The notes: generated by a model from the letters alone, not told the origin. 64,000 nt of DNA from an uncultured Flavobacteriaceae bacterium (GCA_905182835.1 CAJJDI010000009.1:17475-81474), one strand, 5' to 3'; shown: positions 27,757 to 38,129, counted from the first letter of the stretch. A program made the numbers and translations.

Positions 27757-30700
27757 TTGAAACATTTTTATAACATATATAATGCATCTGCTGGAAGTGG
27801 TAAAACTTTTAACCTGGTTAAAGAGTATTTAAAAATATTACTTACTAGCGACAGCTTAGATTCATATAAAAAAATTCTTTCGATCACATTTACAAATAAA
27901 GCTGTAAATGAAATGAAGGGAAGGATCATTGAGGGTTTGCATGACCTTACTAAATTAGATTCTGCAACGGGAATAAACCCAATGTTAGAGCTGATTAAAA
28001 AAGAGACAGCCTTAACTGATGAACAAATACAACTAAAGTCCGTATCAATATTAAAATCAATATTAATAAATTACGCATCATTTGAGGTTTCTACAATAGA
28101 TAAGTTTACACAAAAAATTATTAGGAATTTTGCTTATGAAATAAAATTACCTGTAAATTATGAAGTGGAAATTAAAGCTCAAGATTTACTTGAAGAAGCT
28201 ACTGCTAAATTGATTTCTCAAGCTGGAAAAGATAAAGAACTAACGAGGGTGTTGATTAATTTTTCGTTTGAAAAATCTGCTAATGATAAAAGCTGGGACA
28301 TTGAATATGATTTAAATAATATCTCTAAGCTGTTATTAAATGAAAATCACTTCGAACAAATAAACGAATTACATGAAAAAAGTTTAGTTGATTTTGAAAA
28401 TCTAAAAAAAGGAATTGATGATTCAAAAGTCAAAATTGAATCTGAAATTATAAATGCAGCGGAAACTTGTTTACAGTTAATCTATTCAAAAACCTTAGAG
28501 GATACTGATTTTTTAAGTCAGGCGTTACCAAAACACTTAAAAAAAATAAAAAATAAAAATTTTAATTCATTATATTCTAGTCAACTGGAAGTAAATATAA
28601 AAAATGGTTATCTGTATAAAAAAAGCTTAGATGAGGATAAAAAAAACATAATAGATTCAATAAAAAATGAACTACTAACCTCTTTTATTGAGATAAAGAA
28701 AAATGTATATAAATTAAAATTTTATCAAAATATTGAAGCTAACAATAGGCCTTTATCAATTATTAAATATATTAATTCTGAATTAGACATTATAAAAAAA
28801 GAAAGAAATGTTATTCTCATTTCTGAATTCAATAAAATAGTAAACAATCAAATAAAAAATCAGCCAGCTCTTTTTATTTATGAAAAAATAGGTGTGAAAT
28901 ACAAACATTTTTTTATAGATGAATTTCAAGATACATCAATGTTGCAATGGGACAATTTGATTCCACTAATTGAAAATTCTCTTTCATCAGAGGAGTCTTC
29001 TTTAACAATTTCTGGAGATATTAAACAAGCAATATATAGGTGGAGAGGTGGAGAGCCCGAACAATTATTGAAGCTTTGTAATAATAATACTGCATTTTTT
29101 ATTGAAAGTAATGTAATCCCTTTAAAGACTAATTATCGAAGTAAGAATGAAATAATAAAATTCAATAATTCTTTTTTTAATCATATTGGTGAGCGTGTAC
29201 TTACATCAGATAATCATAAAAGTATTTACACAAATTGCATGCAGGAAACTAACAATAATATTGGTGGGTATGTTGGATTAAATATACTAAACCCCACAGA
29301 TTTATTATCTAAAGAAGAATCCTATAATTTAAAAATTAAACAAATTATTGAGGATGGTTTAAAGAGTGGTTACAGTTTAAAAGACATCTGTATTCTTGTC
29401 AGGACCAATAGTCAAGGGATTGAAATTTCAGATTATTTAAATAGTGAAGACATAGAAATTATTTCTTCAGAAACATTATTATTGAATAGGTCTGCAGAGG
29501 TTAAATTTATAATTGAGGTATTAAAATTTTGCTCTAACTCAAATCTTAAAAATTCAAAATTAGATATCATAAATTTTCTTTACGAACAACATAATATAGA
29601 TATCTCGAAGCATGGTTTTATAAAAAGTTTAATCTTAAAAAGTAAAATTGATTTTTTCAAAGAGCTTAATAATTATAAAATATATTTTGATTATACTCTT
29701 TTGACAAAATCATCTTTATATGAGGCTATTGAATATATTATCTTTTCTTTTAGTTTATGTAATAAGTCAAACAGTTATATTCAATATTTTTTAGATTTCG
29801 CATATGATTACTCAAATAAAAACTTTGCTAGTATTTTGGATTTTATAAATTATTACGATTCTAAAAAAGATAGTTTAAGCATAGTTGCTCCTGTTGGAAG
29901 TAACGCTGTTAATGTAATGACAATTCATAAAGCAAAGGGATTAGAGTTTCCGATTGTAATTTATGCATATGCAGATATAGATATTTATAAAGAAAAAGAT
30001 GCTAAAGAGTGGTATCCTGTAGCAAGTGATGAGTTTAATGAATTTAATAGTCTTCTATTAAATTTTAATAAAGATTTTGAATATTTTGGAAGTATAGGTA
30101 AATCTATTTATGACAAGCATTTAAATGATCAAGAGTTAGACAATATTAATTTACTTTATGTTGCGTTAACAAGAGCTCAAAATGAACTTCATGTTATTTG
30201 CACTAATTCAAGTAACCCTAAAGGAGAAGAGAATATTAACAAATACTCAGGAATACTTATTAATTATTTAAAAAAGAATAATTATTGGGAATTCAATAAA
30301 GAGCTTTTTGAATTTGGATTAAAAGCAAAAAATAATGTTATAAATAATAAATCAAGCACATTATTAATTGAAGATTTTATTATTAATCCAAAAGAAATTC
30401 ATCAAATTAATATTGATGCAAAATCAGCAATGGTTTGGGGTACAAATGTAGAGAAAGCTACAAGCGACGGAAATTTATTACATGAAATCATGTCACATAT
30501 AAACTCTAAGCTAGACTTGGACGTGGTTTTACAAAACCTTTGTGAAAATGGAACTTTAGATTTAAAATTAAAAGAAAAATACAACAACTTAATCGATGAT
30601 ATTTTAGAGCATAAAGAATTAAAGCAATATTATTCTTCAGAATTGCTCTCCTTTAATGAAAAGGAGATCCTTATAAGAAATGGAAATTCAATTAGAGTTG

Positions 30701-30882
30701 ACCGAATAGTCTTTACTTCAGACAGTGATGTATGCATAATTGATTACAAAACAGGTAGGGTAAAAAAAGAGGATTATAATCAACTTAATAATTATGAAAA
30801 AATTCTGTCAGAAATGGGCTATCGGGTTAAAAACAAAATTATAATAAATACTGTCAATGAATTAGAGGTAATTGCATTTTAA
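27757..30882 (+). CDS. AddA/RecB-like UvrD-family helicase-nuclease
   Basis: The 1041-residue protein has the UvrD helicase motifs: Walker A NASAGSGKTF (residues 9-18), FIDEFQDTSMLQW (motif II, near 387), GDIKQAIYRWRGG, NYRSKNEII, VMTIHKAKGLEFP and LYVALTRAQNELHVI. A C-terminal RecB-like PD-(D/E)XK nuclease follows with LLHEIMSH, VDRIV and IIDYKTGR. It probably processes double-strand breaks together with the AddB-like protein encoded 2.4 kb downstream. The only usable start is TTG at 27757, since a stop codon precedes it in frame and no early ATG exists. Confidence 0.9.
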   Translation: MKHFYNIYNASAGSGKTFNLVKEYLKILLTSDSLDSYKKILSITFTNKAVNEMKGRIIEGLHDLTKLDSATGINPMLELIKKETALTDEQIQLKSVSILKSILINYASFEVSTIDKFTQKIIRNFAYEIKLPVNYEVEIKAQDLLEEATAKLISQAGKDKELTRVLINFSFEKSANDKSWDIEYDLNNISKLLLNENHFEQINELHEKSLVDFENLKKGIDDSKVKIESEIINAAETCLQLIYSKTLEDTDFLSQALPKHLKKIKNKNFNSLYSSQLEVNIKNGYLYKKSLDEDKKNIIDSIKNELLTSFIEIKKNVYKLKFYQNIEANNRPLSIIKYINSELDIIKKERNVILISEFNKIVNNQIKNQPALFIYEKIGVKYKHFFIDEFQDTSMLQWDNLIPLIENSLSSEESSLTISGDIKQAIYRWRGGEPEQLLKLCNNNTAFFIESNVIPLKTNYRSKNEIIKFNNSFFNHIGERVLTSDNHKSIYTNCMQETNNNIGGYVGLNILNPTDLLSKEESYNLKIKQIIEDGLKSGYSLKDICILVRTNSQGIEISDYLNSEDIEIISSETLLLNRSAEVKFIIEVLKFCSNSNLKNSKLDIINFLYEQHNIDISKHGFIKSLILKSKIDFFKELNNYKIYFDYTLLTKSSLYEAIEYIIFSFSLCNKSNSYIQYFLDFAYDYSNKNFASILDFINYYDSKKDSLSIVAPVGSNAVNVMTIHKAKGLEFPIVIYAYADIDIYKEKDAKEWYPVASDEFNEFNSLLLNFNKDFEYFGSIGKSIYDKHLNDQELDNINLLYVALTRAQNELHVICTNSSNPKGEENINKYSGILINYLKKNNYWEFNKELFEFGLKAKNNVINNKSSTLLIEDFIINPKEIHQINIDAKSAMVWGTNVEKATSDGNLLHEIMSHINSKLDLDVVLQNLCENGTLDLKLKEKYNNLIDDILEHKELKQYYSSELLSFNEKEILIRNGNSIRVDRIVFTSDSDVCIIDYKTGRVKKEDYNQLNNYEKILSEMGYRVKNKIIINTVNELEVIAF

Positions 30883-31005
30883 CTATTATTGCTTCAAGAA
30901 TATACATTATTACGTACATTCTAAATAATGCTAGTAATAGTAATTCCTATAATAAAACTTTATTAAGTTCTATTTAATTAATATATTTAAGAAAAGAAAG
31001 AAATT

Positions 31006-31617
31006 ATGAAAACTACAATTAAAATATTATTAATGCTTTTGGTGACTATCGGTTACACAAACATGTATTCTCAAGATAGCAACAACCCTTGGCAGTTCTC
31101 ATTCGGGGTTAGTGCAGTTGATTTAAATGCGGATAGTGAAACTGAATTTGCAGACTTTTTTAATGTTGATGAAGACTGGAATGTTTCTTCAGGGTTATCA
31201 ATGTTTACACTATCTAAATATTTAGGAGATAATTTATCTCTTGGACTTAGTGGCTCTGTAAACTCGATATCAAATTTTGCAGATGATCATCAATTTCTAA
31301 ATGAAGTTAGCTACTTCGCTGGGGATCTAATGCTTAAATACAGTTTAAGTGAAGCTTTGAATTGTGAAGTTATGGAGCCTTATGTTGGTGTTGGACTTGG
31401 TAATACGTGGATGGATTCTCAATCATGGATGACTGCGAATGGAAGTTTAGGAATGAACTACTGGTTCTCCGATGTATGGGGTTTGACAGCGCAAGTTGAT
31501 TACAAAATGAATATGTCAGAAAACGGAAGAGGAACTACAGTAATGTTGGATGAAGGTGGATCTATGAGATACTCACTTGGGTTTTCTGTGAAATTTGGCA
31601 GCACTGATAAAGAGTAA
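31006..31617 (+). CDS. Outer-membrane beta-barrel protein (OmpA-barrel paralogue)
   Basis: This 203-residue protein has a signal peptide ending near MYSQ and an eight-strand-type barrel ([50 protein letters not shown]). It is closely similar along its length to the first 205 residues of the next gene but stops after the barrel, without calcium-binding repeats or peptidoglycan domain. It is a tandem paralogue that lost, or never had, the OmpA domain. It has its own start and an A-rich leader. Confidence 0.85.
   Translation: MKTTIKILLMLLVTIGYTNMYSQDSNNPWQFSFGVSAVDLNADSETEFADFFNVDEDWNVSSGLSMFTLSKYLGDNLSLGLSGSVNSISNFADDHQFLNEVSYFAGDLMLKYSLSEALNCEVMEPYVGVGLGNTWMDSQSWMTANGSLGMNYWFSDVWGLTAQVDYKMNMSENGRGTTVMLDEGGSMRYSLGFSVKFGSTDKE
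31441..31597 (+). repeat. Direct repeat, copy 1 (OMP paralogues)
   Basis: This segment is highly similar at the DNA level to 32271-32425, for example the near-identical GACAGCGCAAGTTGATTACA stretch (TAACAGCGCAAGTTGATTACA in copy 2). It reflects tandem duplication of the barrel-coding part. Confidence 0.75.
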
Positions 31618-31796
31618 CTTATCTAAATTTTTCGTTTATATAATTTACTGATTACCTGTGTTTTATAAAATAAACAGTTTTATATTACATTCCAATTTAC
31701 TCTGTAAAACAAAATATTGCGTATAATATTTTAATTAAAAATTAAAAAAAGCGCGTTTTTTTGTTTTTACATGCTAATAAATATGAGGAAAAACCA

Positions 31797-31804
31797 TATT
31801 TTTG
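31797..31804 (+). promoter_or_regulatory. Candidate -7 box before the OmpA gene
   Basis: TATTTTTG, followed by CAATAAATAAG, is an exact TAnnTTTG match 30 bases before the start. The nearest TTG upstream is too far for a -33 element. The rest of this 217-base gap shows no other clear feature. Confidence 0.4.
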
Positions 31805-31834
31805 CAATAAATAAGAAAACTTAATTAAAATATT

Positions 31835-33217
31835 ATGAAAAATTTTAGCAAACTATTGTTAATACTTTTAGTAACTATTGGTTACGTAAACATGTATTCT
31901 CAAGATGAAAACAATCCTTGGCAGTTTACTTTTGGTATTAATGCAGTTGATTTAGCGTCTGATACCGACACTCAATTTGGAGAGTTTTTTGATGTTGATC
32001 CAAACTGGAACGTTTCTTCAGGTTTATCAACCTTTACACTTTCTAAGTATTTAGGAGATAATTTATCTCTTGGGTTTAATGGCTCTTTAAACAAGATTTC
32101 AAAATATGCAGCTAGCTTTTCATCTATAAATGATGTTACCTACTTTGCTTTTGATGGAATGCTTAAGTATAGCTTAAACGATGTGTTAAACTGGGGAAAA
32201 TTAGAGCCTTATGTAGGTGTTGGTTTAGGTAACACATGGATGGACTCTGAATCATGGATGACTACTAATGGTAGTTTAGGTATGAACTATTGGTTCTCTG
32301 ATGTGTGGGGTTTAACAGCGCAAGTTGATTACAAACAAAACATGGGTGTTAGCGGAAGAGGAAATTCAGTTATGTTAGATGATGGAGGATCAATGAGATA
32401 CTCAGTTGGGTTTTCTGTAAAATTCGGCGGTAAAGATACTGATGGTGATGGTGTTTATGACAAACATGATGCTTGTCCAGACGTTGCAGGATTAGAAGAA
32501 TTTAATGGTTGTCCTGATTCTGACGGAGATGGAATTACAGATAGTGAAGATACTTGTCCTTTATTAGCAGGTTCTTTAGAATTTGAAGGATGTCCTGATT
32601 CTGATGGAGATGGAATATCTGACAACAAAGATGCTTGTCCTAACAAAGCTGGCTTAGCTTCTTTTGATGGTTGTCCTGACTCTGACGGTGATAAAATTAC
32701 TGACTCTAGAGATAGATGTCCAAATGTTGCTGGTCCTAAAGAAAATGGTGGATGTCCATGGCCTGATAGTGATGGAGATAGTGTTTTAGATAAAGATGAT
32801 GACTGTCCTTCTGAAGCAGGAACAGTTGCAAACAATGGTTGTCCTGAGATTTATCCAAGTGATGAAGCTCTTGCTCAACTAGTAGAGTATTCAAGAACAA
32901 TAAACTTTGCATTTGATTCTGCAAAATTTACTGATGGAACTCCTCCTGTATTAGATGCAATTGTTGAAATATTAGTAGCTTATCCTAAAGCAAACTTTTC
33001 TGTAGAAGGGCATTGCGATAGCAAAGGGTCTACTAAGGTAAACCAAAAGATATCTGATAAAAGAGCTGCTGCTGTAGTGGATTACTTAATTAAAAGCAGC
33101 ATAGCTGCTTCTAGATTAACAGCAACAGGATTTGGTGAATCTAAGCCAATCGATACAAACAATACAATGGCTGGAAGAGCTAACAATAGAAGAGTAGAAA
33201 TTCTTCTAGTTAAATAA
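31835..33217 (+). CDS. OmpA-family protein with thrombospondin type 3 repeats
   Basis: The 460-residue protein has a signal peptide (to about residue 22), an outer-membrane barrel (about 25-205), five thrombospondin type 3 calcium-binding repeats of the DSDGDGI-D-DACP type (about 206-340), and a C-terminal OmpA peptidoglycan-binding domain with [19 protein letters not shown] and NRRVEILL. It links outer membrane and cell wall. It follows its shorter paralogue and is closed by a strong terminator. The antisense ORFs across the repeats are shadows of the repeat codons. Confidence 0.95.
   Translation: MKNFSKLLLILLVTIGYVNMYSQDENNPWQFTFGINAVDLASDTDTQFGEFFDVDPNWNVSSGLSTFTLSKYLGDNLSLGFNGSLNKISKYAASFSSINDVTYFAFDGMLKYSLNDVLNWGKLEPYVGVGLGNTWMDSESWMTTNGSLGMNYWFSDVWGLTAQVDYKQNMGVSGRGNSVMLDDGGSMRYSVGFSVKFGGKDTDGDGVYDKHDACPDVAGLEEFNGCPDSDGDGITDSEDTCPLLAGSLEFEGCPDSDGDGISDNKDACPNKAGLASFDGCPDSDGDKITDSRDRCPNVAGPKENGGCPWPDSDGDSVLDKDDDCPSEAGTVANNGCPEIYPSDEALAQLVEYSRTINFAFDSAKFTDGTPPVLDAIVEILVAYPKANFSVEGHCDSKGSTKVNQKISDKRAAAVVDYLIKSSIAASRLTATGFGESKPIDTNNTMAGRANNRRVEILLVK
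32271..32425 (+). repeat. Direct repeat, copy 2 (OMP paralogues)
   Basis: This is the counterpart of 31441-31597; the two lie about 830 bases apart in the same orientation, so recombination between them could fuse the genes. Confidence 0.75.
32437..32850 (+). repeat. Thrombospondin type 3 coding repeats
   Basis: About five imperfect units with a period near 75-85 bases, each containing a version of GATTCTGACGGAGATGG and a TGTCC codon pair. They encode the calcium-binding stalk of the OmpA protein. Confidence 0.8.
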
Positions 33218-33253
33218 AGACTATTGTTTTAAAATTCTTTTAAAATTATATAT

Positions 33254-33288
33254 TAAAAAAACGCTTCTTATATAAGAAGCGTTTTTTA
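33254..33288 (+). terminator. Intrinsic terminator after the OmpA gene
   Basis: AACGCTTCTTA and TAAGAAGCGTT form a perfect stem with a very small loop, flanked by A and T runs. It lies just before the AddB-like gene, so that gene needs read-through or its own promoter. Confidence 0.9.
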
Positions 33289-33298
33289 TTTTTATGAA

Positions 33299-36058
33299 AT
33301 GGAGGGTTTTATAAAAAAGGTTTTATTAGATTTAAAAAATAAAAATACAGATTTCTCTAAGTGTGTATTTATTCTTCCAAATAAAAGATCAGGCTATCAT
33401 TTAAAAAAGAACCTTTCGCAAATAATTTCGCAAACAATTTTTTCTCCTAAAATTGTAAGCATAGAGGACTTTATAGAAAGTTTGTCTAAGTTAAAACTTC
33501 TCACTAACACAGAATTGATATTTGAATTCTATAGTGTGTATTTAAAAAACACTCCTGAAAATAAACAGGAAGGTTTTGAAGACTTTATAAAATGGAGCAG
33601 AACATTAATTCAAGATTTTAATATAATTGACAAAGAAATAACGGATACAAATCAAGTCTTCGATTACCTAAAGGCAGTTAAAGAAATGGATCACTGGTCC
33701 TTAGATCCAAACCCTAGTGAACTTGTAAAAAGACATTTATACTTTTGGAGTAATATTAAAATATACTATAATGAATTCTATGAACATCTGTTAAACATCA
33801 ATTCAGGGTACCAAGGAATTTTGGAAAAAAGGGCTCTAAATAACACTTCTTGTTATATTCAAAACAATAGTGAAAAGAGCTTTGTTTTTATTGGATTTAA
33901 TGCGCTAAATAGAATTGAATCCTTAATTATTCAAGAATTTTTAAAAAATACAGTAAGTGAAATTTACTGGGACATAGATAAAATTTCTATTAACTCTTCT
34001 TTTAATAATTCTGCATTTTTTATAAATAAATATAGAAATAAATGGTCTTATTATAAGAATAGAGAAATAAATTGGATTAATGATAACTACTCTTCTAAAA
34101 AAAATATTCACGCAGTAGGAGTATCGAAAAATATCGGTCAAGCAAAATATATCGGCGAGATAATTAAAGAGAATATTAAAACATTAAAAAATACAGCAAT
34201 TGTATTAGGTGATGAGTCTTTATTAATTCCAATGCTTAACTCATTACCTAAAGGAGTAGAAGATGTGAATATAACTATGGGGTTTCCGCTTTTCTCTAGC
34301 CCTGTAAGCTCCTTGATTTATAAAATATTTAAGCTACATATAAATAGCCATGCCACTTTTTATTATAAAGAAGTAGTGTCAATATTATCTCATGAATTAA
34401 TTAAACCCTTATTCGACCAGAATGGGGTTAATTATTCAGATAAAATTATTGATAAAATAAATAATGGAAATGTTATAAATGTTAGCTTAGAATTTATAAT
34501 TAATAATGTAAAGATCAATAGAGATTTGATTTTATTAATTTTTAAAGACTGGTCTAATAGTAGTGAAAGGGCTATAATTAATTGTAAAGAGTTAATTATA
34601 ATAATTAGAGACAATCTTTTAGTTGAAGACAAAGATGAAATACTAACTGTAGAACATTTATATAGGTTTAACGAAATATTTAACGAACTACATATTCTTA
34701 AAAATAGATTTAAGTTTATTAATTCAATTAAACTGTTATTTGATCTATTTCAGGACATTGTAAAAAATGAAAGGTTAAAATTTAATAGTGAGTCCTTTTC
34801 AAAAATACAAATAATGGGACTCTTAGAATCTAGGGTTTTAGATTTTGAAACTGTTATAATTAGCTCAGTAAATGAAGGAATAATGCCTTCTGGAAATATT
34901 GAAAATTCGTTTATTCCTTTTGATGTTAAAGTAGATAACAACATCCCTACTTTTAAAGAACAAGACGCTATTTATTCCTATCACTTTTACAGGCTAATTC
35001 AACGAGCAAAGAACGTATACTTACTTTACAATACAGAGCCTGATTCTCTAAATGGCGGAGAGAAAAGTAGATTTATAAGACAGATAGAATTTGAGGGAAT
35101 TCATGAAATTAATAATAAAATAGTAAGTTCGCATACACCGAAAAATGAAGAAAAATTAATTGAGATAACTAAAACAGAGGATGTTATTAATGAATTAATC
35201 CTTCTATCAAAGGATGGGTTTTCGGTGTCCTCAGTTTTATCATACATTAGAGACCCTTTAACCTTTTATTATAAAAAAATATTAAAAATAAAAGATGAAA
35301 AGAAGGTAGAAGAAACTATTGAATCCAATACTCTTGGAACAGTGATACATGAATCCTTGAAATACATATACACGCCATTAATAAATAAAATGCTATCAAT
35401 TGATTATTTAGAAGATCAATTGACAAAACTTAAGAAGACCGTTAAATTACAGTTGGAATTAAATTATAAAAACGGGCAGTTCAAAACAGGTAAAAATTTA
35501 ATAATTCTTGAAGTAGCTATAAAATATGTTTCAGAATTTATTAAAAGTGAGATTAAATCTATTAAGCAAGGAGATAGTATCCAAATTATTGGGGTGGAAG
35601 AAGATTTTAATATAAAATTTGAAAGTGAAAAGTTGGAAAATGAAATAAATTTAAAGGGCCAAATTGACAGAATTGACATATTAAATGGAACTTTACGAAT
35701 AATTGACTATAAGACTGGTAAAAAAACAGAAAAAAGAGAATTAAACTTATCTAGCTGGGATGATATAGAAATGGATTACGATAAAATGAAAAATTGGTTT
35801 CAATTACTCTTTTATGTATATGCATTTAATAAAACAAATAATCTAAGTATACCAATTGAAACAGGTATTATATCATTTAAAAACTTAAAGTCTGGATTAT
35901 TGAAATTTAACTATGGCACAAGGTTTGATAATGATTCAGCTATAAGTGAAGATGTGTTAAATAACTATAAATTAGTCCTAGAAAATATTTTAATGGAAAT
36001 CTTTAACCCGAATATGAGTTTTGTTGAAAAAAAATTACCCAAAAAAAATTATGTATAA
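33299..36058 (+). CDS. AddB-like PD-(D/E)XK nuclease protein
   Basis: The 919-residue protein opens with KCVFILPNKRSGYHLKKNL, typical of the inactivated helicase part of AddB-like proteins in Bacteroidota, where the Walker A is not canonical. The C-terminus holds a RecB-like nuclease: VSSVLSYIRDPLTFYYKKIL, GTVIHESLKYIY, LKGQIDRIDIL and LRIIDYKTGKK. The cysteines of an iron-sulfur AddB nuclease are not seen. It should pair with the AddA-like protein in break repair. The start lies only about ten bases after the OmpA terminator. Confidence 0.85.
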   Translation: MEGFIKKVLLDLKNKNTDFSKCVFILPNKRSGYHLKKNLSQIISQTIFSPKIVSIEDFIESLSKLKLLTNTELIFEFYSVYLKNTPENKQEGFEDFIKWSRTLIQDFNIIDKEITDTNQVFDYLKAVKEMDHWSLDPNPSELVKRHLYFWSNIKIYYNEFYEHLLNINSGYQGILEKRALNNTSCYIQNNSEKSFVFIGFNALNRIESLIIQEFLKNTVSEIYWDIDKISINSSFNNSAFFINKYRNKWSYYKNREINWINDNYSSKKNIHAVGVSKNIGQAKYIGEIIKENIKTLKNTAIVLGDESLLIPMLNSLPKGVEDVNITMGFPLFSSPVSSLIYKIFKLHINSHATFYYKEVVSILSHELIKPLFDQNGVNYSDKIIDKINNGNVINVSLEFIINNVKINRDLILLIFKDWSNSSERAIINCKELIIIIRDNLLVEDKDEILTVEHLYRFNEIFNELHILKNRFKFINSIKLLFDLFQDIVKNERLKFNSESFSKIQIMGLLESRVLDFETVIISSVNEGIMPSGNIENSFIPFDVKVDNNIPTFKEQDAIYSYHFYRLIQRAKNVYLLYNTEPDSLNGGEKSRFIRQIEFEGIHEINNKIVSSHTPKNEEKLIEITKTEDVINELILLSKDGFSVSSVLSYIRDPLTFYYKKILKIKDEKKVEETIESNTLGTVIHESLKYIYTPLINKMLSIDYLEDQLTKLKKTVKLQLELNYKNGQFKTGKNLIILEVAIKYVSEFIKSEIKSIKQGDSIQIIGVEEDFNIKFESEKLENEINLKGQIDRIDILNGTLRIIDYKTGKKTEKRELNLSSWDDIEMDYDKMKNWFQLLFYVYAFNKTNNLSIPIETGIISFKNLKSGLLKFNYGTRFDNDSAISEDVLNNYKLVLENILMEIFNPNMSFVEKKLPKKNYV

Positions 36059-38108
36059 AATTATATTATTGTTTTGTTGTAGCATAACTGTCTCTTATGG
36101 ACAAATAAACCCTCAAGATATTGAGATAGTTAGAGATTCATATGGGGTTCCTCATATATACGGGAAAACTGATGCAGATACCGCTTATGGGCTAGCATGG
36201 GTTCATAGTGAAGATGATTTTATGACTATTCAAAAAGCGTATTTAGCTGGAAATCAATTACTAAGTAGTTATCTGCGTAATGACGGAATAATAGTTGATT
36301 TTTTATCTCAATTCATAGAGTCTGAAAAAACAGTAAATGAGTTATTTGACACTCTGTCTATAGATTTTATAAAAATACTTGAAGCATATAGTCAGGGTAT
36401 TAATCGATATGCAGAATTAAATCCTGAAAAGGTGCTAGTTAAAGATCTGTTTCCGGTTACTCCTAGAAAGATGTTGAATTACTCATTTCTACAATTATTT
36501 ATATCTAATGGTGCAGATAAATTAGTTAGTAGTATAATTTCAAATAATACAATTGACTTATCAAACCTTGTAATAAATGAAGATATTCAAGGCTCTAATA
36601 CTTTTGCTTTTAATAACAATAAGACAAAAAATGGAGAAACATATCTTGCTATAAATACACATCAACCACTAGATGGTCCAAACTCTTGGTATGAAGTTCA
36701 TTTAAACAGCGAAGAAGGTACAAATATCCTCGGGGCTACATTTGCAGGAGCTCCTTGTGTTTTAACTGGAGTTAACAAACATTTAGCATGGACACACACA
36801 GTAAATTATCCAGATAAGGCAGATCTGTTTAAGTTAAAAATGCATGACTCAAAAAAGAATATATATTTAGTAGACAACAAAGAGTATAAACTAGAAAAAC
36901 ACAAAGCAAAATTAAAATATAGAGTACTCGGAATTAATATTGGTATTTATAAAACTTATTACAAAAGTATTTTTGGTCCGACTTTAAAAAACAAATCTGG
37001 ATACTATTCGGTTAGAACACCAAGCTTATACAACATTAAGGCGCTAGAACAATGGTGGAGAATGAATAAGGCTACGTCTTTTAATGAGTTTTATGGTATT
37101 TTAAACATGAAGTCTATTCCTGGCTACAATATTGGTTATGCAGATAAAAAAGATACTATTTTTTATATTTCAAATGGAATAATTCCTATTCGTAATGAAA
37201 AAAATGATTGGACAAAAATTGTAGATGGAAGTAAAAGTGAAAACTTATGGGAAGAATACTATGACATAAAGGATCTTCCTCAAGTTATTAATCCAAAATC
37301 TGGATTTATATATAATGCAAACCACTCTCCATTTAAATCTACTGGGTGGTCTGAAAATCCAAAACAAGAAGATTATTCTAAGACAATGAATTATGAGACC
37401 TATGATAATAACAGAAGTACTAGAATTATAGATTTAATAAACTCAAACGAATCAATCAATTATGAGAAGTTTAAAGAAATAAAATACGATAACAAACTGC
37501 CTCGACCATTAAATTATAATTTTTTAGATATTAACTCAATCTGGGAAATAAATGCCGATAAATACCCCGAAATATCGGACGTAATATTAAATATCCAAAA
37601 ATGGGATATGGCAACAAACTCAAACTCCGTAGGAGCAGCTAATTATGCAGTTTTATATTATCTGCTAATAAATAAATTTAAAAATATAAAGTATAAAAAA
37701 GTATTTGACGAAATTGAAATGGTAGAGCTAATCAGAAGCACTAAAAAGTATTTACTAAAATATTTTGACTCAACAAATACAGAGTTAGGAGATTTTCAAA
37801 AACTTGTTAGAGGGGATAAAGAAATTGGAATCTTTGGATTGCCTGATGTCATAACTGCCATGAAGGGGATTGATTATGAAGATGGTAAAATTAAAATTAC
37901 ACATGGTGAATCCTATATTTCACTAGTTAAATTTAAAGATGAAAAGGTAGAAATAGAGACTATTATGTCATATGGCTCTAGTGATAACCCAAATTCAAAG
38001 CACTATAACGATCAAATGGATTTATATTCTAAATTTAAAACTAAAAAAATGACTTTAGATAAAGTTGAAGTTTATAAAAAAGGAGTGAAAGTATATAACC
38101 CTAAATAG
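36051..38108 (+). CDS. Penicillin acylase family (N-terminal nucleophile) hydrolase
   Basis: The 685-residue precursor has a signal peptide (MYKIILLFCCSITVSYGQ), an alpha-chain part with RDSYGVPHIYGKTDADTAYGLAWVHSEDD, and a predicted self-cleavage site before Ser182 in GSNTFAFNN, the beta-chain nucleophile. Further matches are LTGVNKHLAWTHTVN and YNANHSPF. Members cleave amide bonds of beta-lactams or N-acyl homoserine lactones; the true substrate here is unknown. I use the ATG at 36051, not 36021, because the upstream part precedes the signal peptide. It overlaps the AddB-like gene by eight bases. Confidence 0.9.
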   Translation: MYKIILLFCCSITVSYGQINPQDIEIVRDSYGVPHIYGKTDADTAYGLAWVHSEDDFMTIQKAYLAGNQLLSSYLRNDGIIVDFLSQFIESEKTVNELFDTLSIDFIKILEAYSQGINRYAELNPEKVLVKDLFPVTPRKMLNYSFLQLFISNGADKLVSSIISNNTIDLSNLVINEDIQGSNTFAFNNNKTKNGETYLAINTHQPLDGPNSWYEVHLNSEEGTNILGATFAGAPCVLTGVNKHLAWTHTVNYPDKADLFKLKMHDSKKNIYLVDNKEYKLEKHKAKLKYRVLGINIGIYKTYYKSIFGPTLKNKSGYYSVRTPSLYNIKALEQWWRMNKATSFNEFYGILNMKSIPGYNIGYADKKDTIFYISNGIIPIRNEKNDWTKIVDGSKSENLWEEYYDIKDLPQVINPKSGFIYNANHSPFKSTGWSENPKQEDYSKTMNYETYDNNRSTRIIDLINSNESINYEKFKEIKYDNKLPRPLNYNFLDINSIWEINADKYPEISDVILNIQKWDMATNSNSVGAANYAVLYYLLINKFKNIKYKKVFDEIEMVELIRSTKKYLLKYFDSTNTELGDFQKLVRGDKEIGIFGLPDVITAMKGIDYEDGKIKITHGESYISLVKFKDEKVEIETIMSYGSSDNPNSKHYNDQMDLYSKFKTKKMTLDKVEVYKKGVKVYNPK

Positions 38109-38129
38109 GCTGCAGTATTAACACAAATA

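Noticed and set aside
30884-30942. CTATTATT...TAATAG inverted repeat after the AddA-like gene
   Set aside because: Only six bases pair over a long loop with no T-run; chance is enough in DNA this AT-rich.
31618-31834. AAAAAAAGCGCGTTTTTTT as a terminator
   Set aside because: The stem would consist only of A-T pairs around a GC loop, so it is too weak to call.
32455-32835. 126-residue antisense ORF with Ser/Gly/Pro repeats
   Set aside because: It is the complement of the thrombospondin-3 repeats and follows their period; the OmpA gene explains the region.
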